NCBI GenBank assembly: GCA_964370855.1 | Contig: CAYJMF010000140.1 | Location: 1-10,669, forward strand | Reading direction: 5' to 3' | Length of the DNA: 10,669 nt | Origin: JAKLKS01 sp964370855 | Lineage (GTDB): Bacteria > Planctomycetota > JAJSAM01 > JAKLKS01 | Shown here: in pieces, positions 6,532 through 10,669 of the stretch | Layout: every line of letters starts with the position of its first letter | Numbering within the stretch: the first letter of the stretch is position 1 | Notes under the pieces: model-generated | What the model was told of the DNA's origin: nothing | The model's database searches: none | What the model saw: only the letters and a program-made list of their open reading frames with translations | Position numbers and translations under genes: made by a program

Positions 6532-7217
6532 GCGGGCACCTCCCCCGCGAGGCCGGCGACGGGAAGACGCTCCGGGAAGGCGGCCACCACGGCCTCGTCG
6601 TGGGTGACGACGAGGAGCGCCGCGCCGTTCTCCGACGCCATCTCCCGCAGCAGCGCCACCACCTCGTCCCGGCGGCGGGCGTCGAGGCTCCCCGTGGGCT
6701 CGTCGCAGAGGAGGAGGGGCGGCCGGTTCATGAGGGCGCGGGCGATGGCGACCCGCTGCTGCTCGCCCACGGACATCTGCGGCGGGCGGTGGCGGGCGCG
6801 GGAGGAGAGGTCGACGCGGGCGAGGAGCTCCAGGGCCCGCTCACCGTCGGCGGGTGACTTTCTCCCCGCCAGCAGGGGCGCCGCCAGGAGGTTCTCCTCG
6901 GCGGTGAGGTGCGGGAAGAGGTTGAGGGACTGGAAGACGAGGCCCACGCGGGCGCCGCGGAAGCGATCCCTCGCCGCCTCGGAGAGGGTGGAGAGGTCCG
7001 TGCCGAGGACCTCCACCCGGCCCCGGTCCGGGAGGATCACCCCGGCCAGCAGGTGGAGGAGCGTGGACTTCCCCGAGCCGGAGTCCCCGGTGAGAGCGAC
7101 CTGCGCCCCCGCCGCCACCTCGAAGCGGCCGACGCGGAGCGCCGTCACGGTCCCCCCCCCGGGCGCGGGGTAGGTCTTCTCGACGCCGTCCATCCGGACC
7201 ACGGGGCCGTCGGCCAT
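6528..7217 (-). CDS. ABC transporter ATP-binding protein (LolD/MacB-type)
   Basis: A 229-residue cytoplasmic nucleotide-binding subunit. Walker A GDSGSGKS is at 44-51, Q-loop Gln96 in VFQSLNLFPHLT, Walker B LLLLCDEPTGSLD around 167-179 with catalytic Glu173, and the H-loop His206 in VVTHD. The ABC signature is MSVGEQQR (148-155) instead of the common LSGGQQQR; S-x-G-E variants occur in the LolD/MacB/FtsE-like group. The size and the FPHLTAEENLLAAPLL wording after the Q-loop fit that group, which works with FtsX-like permeases such as the next gene. ATG at 7217 is chosen since homology starts there and a G-run (CGGGGGA) precedes it. An in-frame GTG at 7253 would add 12 residues but has no ribosome site. 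Its stop overlaps the permease GTG by 4 nt. It probably begins the minus-strand cluster; only 68 bp separate it from the divergent DUF501 gene. Confidence 0.92.
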   Translation of the reverse strand: MADGPVVRMDGVEKTYPAPGGGTVTALRVGRFEVAAGAQVALTGDSGSGKSTLLHLLAGVILPDRGRVEVLGTDLSTLSEAARDRFRGARVGLVFQSLNLFPHLTAEENLLAAPLLAGRKSPADGERALELLARVDLSSRARHRPPQMSVGEQQRVAIARALMNRPPLLLCDEPTGSLDARRRDEVVALLREMASENGAALLVVTHDEAVVAAFPERLPVAGLAGEVPA

Positions 7218-7285
7218 TCCCCCGTTATGACGCGGGAGGGTGCCGGGTCGCACCGGAATCGGGGGCCCGGCGGCGATGCGGTACC
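7218..7285. promoter_or_regulatory. 68-bp divergent intergenic region
   Basis: It separates the ABC ATPase (-) and the DUF501 gene (+), so promoters for both should lie here or inside the opposite gene. I see no clear -35/-10 pair. A short dyad, GGTGC-N6-GCACC (7239-7254), is the only symmetric site and could bind a regulator. Confidence 0.35.
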
Positions 7286-7891
7286 GTGGTCGCAGTGGAC
7301 CCCGTTCCCCCCGCCGACGAGGAGGTGGTGGCCCGCCAGATCGGACGGCGGCCGCGGGAGCTCCGCCGCGTCGAGGCGCGCTGCGCCTTCGGCTATCCCA
7401 CGGTCGTCTCCGTGGGCCCCTTCGTGGGGAGGCGCGGGGACCGCGCGGGCGTGGAGCCCTTCCCCACGCTCTTCTGGCTCACCTGCCCCGTCCTCGTGGA
7501 GCAGGTCTCCCGGCTCGAGGCGGCGGGCGGGGTCGGCGCCCTCGAGGCGGAGATGCGGGCCGATCCCTCCTTCGCCGCGCGGGTCGCCGCGGACCACGTG
7601 CGCCACGCCGCGGAGCGGTGGGAGGCCATGGCGCCGGAGGAGCGGGCCCTCGCGTCGACCCGCGGCCTGGAGGGGATCTTCCGCGACACCGGCATCGGCG
7701 GCCTGCGCGATCGCCGGTTCCTCAAGTGCCTCCACGCCCACGTCGCCTTCCACCTCGCCCGCGGCGGCGCCGTCGGCGCCCTCCTGCGGGAGCGCCACGG
7801 GCTCGACGAGTGCGCGCCCTCCTCCGTGCGCTGCGACGTGTTCGGCGTCAAGGTGCCGGGCCGGGACGGCACGCTTCCGCGCGAGGTCTGA
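7286..7891 (+). CDS. DUF501 family protein
   Basis: A 201-residue soluble protein that I recognise as DUF501 from FGYPTVV (35-41), the block FPTLFWLTCP (59-68) and LKCLHAH (147-152 region). The function is unknown. Conserved-looking Cys33, Cys67, Cys148, His150, His152, Cys176 and Cys183 could make a metal site or redox pair; this is my inference from their clustering in the family blocks. There is no signal peptide or membrane segment. In Actinobacteria the family is often encoded near eno and a FtsB/DivIC-like gene (recalled). That context is absent here: the neighbours are a divergent ABC ATPase and, downstream, uspA. The start is uncertain: GTG at 7286 and GTG at 7295 are both in frame and neither has a good ribosome site; the longer is given. 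Leaderless translation is possible. Confidence 0.8.
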   Translation: MVAVDPVPPADEEVVARQIGRRPRELRRVEARCAFGYPTVVSVGPFVGRRGDRAGVEPFPTLFWLTCPVLVEQVSRLEAAGGVGALEAEMRADPSFAARVAADHVRHAAERWEAMAPEERALASTRGLEGIFRDTGIGGLRDRRFLKCLHAHVAFHLARGGAVGALLRERHGLDECAPSSVRCDVFGVKVPGRDGTLPREV

Positions 7892-7896
7892 ACCGA

Positions 7897-8043
7897 TCCG
7901 CGGCCGCGCCGGCGGCGGACCTTGACGGGCGTCCCGTCGCGCGGGATCCGCGGCCGCCCCCGCCGGATTCCGGCGACGCGATTTCTCCGCGATCCCGCGG
8001 CGCGCCGCGGCCGAATCTCCGCGACCCTCCGGAGAATTCCGCG
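7897..8043 (+). repeat. Five TCCGCG motifs, possible activator site cluster
   Basis: TCCGCG starts at 7897, 7947, 7986, 8018 and 8038. Two copies lie in an identical 13-mer, GATCCGCGGCCGC (7895-7907, 7945-7957), exactly 50 bp apart. Two others lie in TCTCCGCGA (7984-7992, 8016-8024), 32 bp apart, about three helical turns. They sit about 70-215 bp upstream of the predicted transcription start, the usual range for enhancer sites of sigma-54 activators. High GC inflates such matches, so this is suggestive only. Confidence 0.4.
7995..8010. promoter_or_regulatory. 16-bp perfect palindrome, candidate upstream activator site
   Basis: CCGCGGCGCGCCGCGG is a perfect dyad centred about 108 bp before the predicted uspA transcription start. 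That fits an enhancer for a dimeric Fis-type HTH protein such as the NtrC-family activator encoded just past uspA. The link is inferred. Confidence 0.4.
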
Positions 8044-8084
8044 TCCCGCGGGCGCATCCCGACCCGGGTCCCCTTCGGACGCCG

Positions 8085-8101
8085 CGGCACCCGTTTTGCA
8101 A
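8085..8101 (+). promoter_or_regulatory. Sigma-54 (RpoN) -24/-12 promoter upstream of uspA
   Basis: CGGCACCCGTTTTGCAA matches the sigma-54 consensus (T)GGCAC-N5-TTGCA. The invariant GG (8086-8087) and GC (8098-8099) are exactly 10 bp apart. Only the leading T and the purine after GGCAC deviate. It is also a rare AT-containing patch in a very GC-rich spacer. The predicted start is about 8111, giving a leader of about 120 nt before uspA. No good sigma-70 promoter competes here. Confidence 0.72.
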
Positions 8102-8112
8102 TAGGATGGGTG

Positions 8113-8215
8113 CCGGACGCGGCGCTTCTCGCGCCCTCCGGTCCCGACAAGGTCTTTCTTTGAGGGAGGCGGTCTCCCTCAGCGGGCGGGGGGCGCGCCG
8201 GCGCCCCCCTGCCCG
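8113..8215 (+). promoter_or_regulatory. Structured uspA leader: three consecutive stem-loops
   Basis: Hairpin 1: CCGGA/TCCGG (8113-8117, 8137-8141) enclosing GGCGC/GCGCC (8121-8125, 8131-8135). Hairpin 2: TGAGGGAG/CTCCCTCA around a 5-nt loop (8161-8181). Hairpin 3: CGGGC plus GGGGGGCGC pairing with GCGCCCCCC plus GCCCG across one bulged T (8183-8215), with a 4-nt loop. Hairpin 3 ends 8 nt before the Shine-Dalgarno, so it could affect transcript stability or ribosome access. No known riboswitch is recognised. Confidence 0.5.
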
Positions 8216-8223
8216 TCACACAT

Positions 8224-8228
8224 GGAGG
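8224..8228 (+). promoter_or_regulatory. uspA ribosome binding site
   Basis: GGAGG, 5 nt before ATG at 8234. It overlaps the upstream in-frame ATG at 8222, so it decides for 8234 as the start. Confidence 0.8.
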
Positions 8229-8233
8229 CCGCC

Positions 8234-8701
8234 ATGAGCGCATTCCTGTCCATCCGCAGGATCCTCGTTCCCGTCGACTTCTCGGAAGCGGCCCACGGCG
8301 TGCTCGAGTACGCCCTCGACCTCGCCCGCGACCGCAACGCCGAGGTCACCCTCCTCCACGTGGTGGGGATCCCCGTGGCCCCCTTCGATCCCGCCTACGG
8401 CGTGGCGGCGGATCCGAAGATGGTGGTGGACCTGCAGTCCGGCGCGGAGAAGGGGCTCGCGGATCTCGCGGCGAAGTTCCCCCGCGCCGCCGTCCGGACC
8501 CGCGTCCTCACGGGCTCCCCCTCGAGGGAGATCGTGCGCGAGGCGAAGGAGTGGAGCGCGGATCTCGTGGTGGTGGGCACCCACGGGAGGACGGGGCTCC
8601 GGCACGTGTTCCTCGGGTCCGTGGCGGAGAACGTCGTCCGCCTCTGCCCCTGCCCGGTGCTCACCCTCCGCCTCAAGGGGTTCGAGCTCGAGCGCGTGTA
8701 G
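8234..8701 (+). CDS. Universal stress protein, UspA family (ATP-binding type)
   Basis: A 155-residue single-domain Usp, normal length. It begins with IRRILVPVDFSEAA (7-20), whose first strand ends in the conserved Asp15. The ATP-binding signature G-x2-G-x9-G-S is intact (Gly115, Gly118, Gly128, Ser129, within GTHGRTGLRHVFLGS), so it belongs to the nucleotide-binding branch. The C-terminal V-x-R-x-C-P-C-P-V-L-T-L strand is typical. Usp proteins are cytoplasmic dimers induced by growth arrest or stress; the exact role varies. The start at 8234 is set by GGAGG 5 nt upstream; the in-frame ATG at 8222 would sit inside that ribosome site. A sigma-54-type promoter and structured leader lie upstream, and the NtrC-family activator gene converges from downstream with only 10 bp between the stops, hinting that the pair forms one regulatory unit (inference). 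Confidence 0.94.
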   Translation: MSAFLSIRRILVPVDFSEAAHGVLEYALDLARDRNAEVTLLHVVGIPVAPFDPAYGVAADPKMVVDLQSGAEKGLADLAAKFPRAAVRTRVLTGSPSREIVREAKEWSADLVVVGTHGRTGLRHVFLGSVAENVVRLCPCPVLTLRLKGFELERV

Positions 8702-8711
8702 CGGAGGGGGA

Positions 8712-10121
8712 CTACTCCTCCTTCGACTCCAGGAGCTCCCGCAGGCCGAACTTCTCCACGCGGTAGCGGATCTGCTCGCGGTTCATGCCGAGGAGGCGGG
8801 CCGCCCGGGTCTGGTTGCCCCGGGTGCGCTTCAGGGCCTGCTCGACGAGGCTCCGCTCGAGGAGCTCGAAGTCCACGCCCCCCGGGGGAAGCGGGAAGGG
8901 GACGCCCTCCTCCCCGGAGGCCGCCGTCGAGGCCGACGGGGCGCGGGAGCCGAGGATCTCCTGGGGGATGTCGTCCACGCCGAGCTCCTCGCCCCGCGTG
9001 AGGAGGACCATGCGCTCCATGGCGTTGCGGAGTTCGCGGACGTTGCCGGGCCAGCGGTAGGCCTCCAGCACCTCCAGCGCCTGGGAGGTCATCTGCCTCA
9101 CGGGGGAGCCGAACTCCGCCGCGTAGCGATCGAGGAAGTGCTGGGCGAGGATGGCCACGTCCCCCTCGCGGTCGCGCAGCGCCGGCATGTGGAGGGGGAT
9201 GATCTTCAACCGGTAGTAGAGGTCCTGGCGGAACCGCCCGGAACGGACGGCGTCCTCGAGGTTGCGGTGGGTCGCCACGAGGATCCGCACGTCGGCCCGG
9301 AGGTCCTGCGTGCCCCCCACCCGGCGGAAGGTCTTCTCCTCGAGAAGCTGGAGGAGCTTCGCCTGGAAGGAGGGGGGCACGTCGCCGATCTCGTCGAGGA
9401 AGAGGGTCCCCCCGTCGGCGAGCTCGAAGAGCCCCTTCTTGCGCTCCTTGGCGTCGGTGAAGGCCCCCCGCTCGTGGCCCATGAGCTCGCTCTCCAGCAG
9501 CGTCTCCTGCAGGGCCGTGCAGGTGACCGTCAGGAAGGGCATGGCCGCCCGCGGGGAGGCGTCGTGCAGCGCCCGGGCGACGATGCCCTTGCCGGTGCCC
9601 GATTCCCCGAGGATGAGCACCGTGGCGTCCGTGGGGGCCACCCGCTCGATGATGCGGAACACGTCCTCCATGGCGTGGCTCTTGGCGAGGATCCGGCTCG
9701 GCCCGGTGCCCGATTCCATGGAGCGGCGGAGGGCCCGCAGCTCGCGCCGGAGCCGCGTCGTCTCGAGGCCCCGCTGCACCGTCAGCGCGAGGTGGTCGAG
9801 GTCCACGGGCTTCGGCAGGTAGTCGTAGGCGCCGAGCTTCATGGCGCGCACGGCGCTGTCCACGGTGGCGAAGGCCGTCATCAGGATGCAGGGGAGGGCC
9901 GGGTCCGAGGCGCGGGCCTCCTCGAGGAGCTTCAGGCCGTCGGTGTCGGGGAGCTGGAAGTCGAAAAGCGCGAGATCCAGGTTCCCCCGCTGGAGCACCG
10001 GGATCGCCTCGGCCCCGCTGGCCGCCTCCTCGACGCGGAAGTCCTCCTGCGCCAGGCGGTCCCTGATGGACCACCGGAGCAGCTTCTCGTCCTCGACGAC
10101 CAGGATGCGCGCCTTTGCCAT
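8712..10121 (-). CDS. NtrC-family sigma-54-dependent response regulator
   Basis: A 469-residue transcription activator with three domains. The receiver (about 4-120) has the acidic pair Glu10/Asp11, phospho-acceptor Asp54 in LFDFQLPD, Thr82 and Lys104. The AAA+ sigma-54 interaction domain (about 142-375) has Walker A GESGTGKG (172-179), Walker B GGTLFLDEI with Asp243/Glu244, and likely arginine fingers Arg298 and Arg304 in RFRQDLYYRL. The Fis-type HTH (about 422-458) ends the protein. The sigma-54 contact loop reads GAFTDA (219-224) in place of GAFTGA, a natural variant. It should assemble into a hexamer upon phosphorylation and open sigma-54 promoters. No histidine kinase is in the window, so it is an orphan here; a kinase may lie past the right edge. 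ATG at 10121 has GGAG 5 nt upstream and the homology starts at once. The frame stays open further upstream through the second gap, with no support. It is convergent with uspA, 10 bp apart. Confidence 0.95.
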   Translation of the reverse strand: MAKARILVVEDEKLLRWSIRDRLAQEDFRVEEAASGAEAIPVLQRGNLDLALFDFQLPDTDGLKLLEEARASDPALPCILMTAFATVDSAVRAMKLGAYDYLPKPVDLDHLALTVQRGLETTRLRRELRALRRSMESGTGPSRILAKSHAMEDVFRIIERVAPTDATVLILGESGTGKGIVARALHDASPRAAMPFLTVTCTALQETLLESELMGHERGAFTDAKERKKGLFELADGGTLFLDEIGDVPPSFQAKLLQLLEEKTFRRVGGTQDLRADVRILVATHRNLEDAVRSGRFRQDLYYRLKIIPLHMPALRDREGDVAILAQHFLDRYAAEFGSPVRQMTSQALEVLEAYRWPGNVRELRNAMERMVLLTRGEELGVDDIPQEILGSRAPSASTAASGEEGVPFPLPPGGVDFELLERSLVEQALKRTRGNQTRAARLLGMNREQIRYRVEKFGLRELLESKEE

Positions 10122-10224
10122 GGAACTCCGCCGGGAGCAGGGAAGGAAGGGGCCCAGCATACCCGCGGGGCGGCCGGGCGGTGAGGTAGCAACGCGGGGT
10201 GGAGGGGGGGGTTGTTCCCGGGGG

Positions 10225-10234
10225 NNNNNNNNNN
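10225..10234. other. Assembly gap of 10 N
   Basis: A short gap between the activator's upstream region and the palindromic right end. The size may be a minimum placeholder. The linkage of 10235-10669 to the rest depends on scaffolding. Confidence 0.95.
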
Positions 10235-10290
10235 GGCCCGGCACCGCGCGCGCCCCCACCGGCCGGCACGACCGCGTCCCCGGACCGTTG

Positions 10291-10500
10291 ATGAGGCCGA
10301 GGCGTGTGGGTTCCTTGAGGAAGGCGGGGGATCGCCCACTGGTCCGGTACGGTTGGATCCAGGGGGACGGCGGGCACCTCCAGGAGTTCCGGATGTTCCA
10401 AGGCCAGCGAGGGTGCCCGCCGTCCCCCCCGGATCCAACCGTCCCGGACCCGGGGCCGACCTCCCGCCATCCTCAAGGAACCCACATGCCGTGGCCTCTT
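10291..10500. repeat. Long imperfect inverted repeat (arms about 88 nt)
   Basis: Left arm 10291-10378 and right arm 10412-10500 pair around a 33-nt loop. The innermost 28-29 nt (10351-10378 with 10412-10440) match except at an A/G position with a one-base length difference in a G-run. The next 56 nt match at 49 positions by my hand alignment, and the outermost 14 nt at 10. Both arms contain GGATCC. A further GGACCGTTG copy on each side suggests the symmetry once extended outward with an 11-nt indel. The unequal mutations imply an old, diverging palindrome; identity with a mobile element or repeat family is unknown. Confidence 0.75.
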
Positions 10501-10515
10501 CCATGCCTCTCCAAC

Positions 10516-10567
10516 GGTCCCGGAAAGGAAGCGTCCCGGCCTTTCGGGACGATTCCTTTCCGGGACC
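10516..10567. repeat. 23-bp-stem hairpin with one mismatch
   Basis: Arms 10516-10538 and 10545-10567 are reverse complements except for one base, around a 6-nt loop. The arms contain GGTCCCGGAAAGGAA. It follows the long palindrome directly; a shorter 7-bp hairpin (CCGCGCC/GGCGCGG, 10569-10586) comes next. No U-tract follows on either strand, so a standard terminator is unlikely. Confidence 0.7.
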
Positions 10568-10618
10568 CCCGCGCCGGTAGGCGCGGCGCGCCCGGGAGGT
10601 GAACCCAGGCATGTCGGC

Positions 10619-10669
<51 letters not shown>

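Larger units (their letters stand above)
7892..8233. other. Intergenic region of about 340 bp controlling uspA
   Basis: No credible gene is present. The left half holds repeated TCCGCG motifs and a palindrome. The middle has a sigma-54-type promoter. The right part is a leader with three stem-loops and a ribosome site. Each is listed separately. Confidence 0.7.

Noticed and set aside
7218..7253. Longer ABC ATPase starting with GTG at 7253
   Set aside because: No ribosome site, and the extra 12 residues do not resemble the family; ATG at 7217 fits better.
7892..8221. CRISPR array or tRNA gene in the repeat-containing spacer
   Set aside because: Repeats are short (6-13 nt) and irregularly spaced, and I see no cloverleaf; regulatory motifs fit better.
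8222..8233. uspA start at the ATG at 8222
   Set aside because: That ATG overlaps the GGAGG that serves the ATG at 8234.
8395..10485. Long minus-strand open frame over uspA and the regulator
   Set aside because: It overlaps two clear genes in wrong frames and crosses the second gap; no recognisable domain.
10235..10612. Small proteins on either strand of the right end
   Set aside because: Near-identical peptides on both strands are explained by the inverted repeat; no start with a convincing ribosome site.

Overview
The window is a GC-rich metagenome-style scaffold with two N gaps (5250-5349 and 10225-10234) and homopolymer runs at both edges. Bases 1 to about 320 look like a different organism from the rest. 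They carry the 5' end of an alphaproteobacterial-type mraZ (minus strand) and its 10-bp-spaced TGGG operator array. This segment meets the main sequence inside a C16-AAC-G10 homopolymer block, so the scaffold is probably chimeric there. The right edge ends in 49 consecutive G, most likely a sequencing artefact.

The main part (about 350-10620) comes from a very GC-rich, probably diderm bacterium. A lipobox lipoprotein with TolB-type repeats, an NtrC-family activator and a sigma-54-type promoter support this. I cannot fix the phylum from sequence alone; Myxococcota/Deltaproteobacteria-like or Acidobacteriota-like lineages are possible, and that is inference.

Layout, left to right: a Bax inhibitor-1/YetJ-type membrane protein (467-1225, +); a beta-propeller lipoprotein (1365-2462, +); a palindromic element of about 170 bp with 18-bp perfect terminal inverted repeats sitting between convergent genes (2477-2647). 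A minus-strand cluster then reads from 7217 down to 2642: ABC ATPase, FtsX/MacB-like permease, gap, cystathionine beta-synthase, cystathionine gamma-lyase/synthase. The ATPase and permease overlap by 4 nt, and the two transsulfuration genes are 6 nt apart. A DUF501 gene (7286-7891, +) diverges from the ATPase.

Next comes an intergenic region of about 340 bp with repeated TCCGCG motifs, a 16-bp palindrome, a good sigma-54 -24/-12 element and a leader with three stem-loops. It leads into uspA (8234-8701, +). A sigma-54 activator of the NtrC family (8712-10121, -) converges on uspA with only 10 bp between the stop codons. The right end is non-coding: a long imperfect palindrome (10291-10500) and a 23-bp-stem hairpin (10516-10567), then the poly-G tail.

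The functional themes are reverse transsulfuration (homocysteine to cysteine, with H2S as a possible by-product) next to an uncharacterised ABC exporter, and a self-contained stress module in which an NtrC-type activator may drive a sigma-54-dependent uspA. Nothing in the window proves a wholly new system. The best candidates for follow-up are the uspA/sigma-54 locus and the two palindromic elements.
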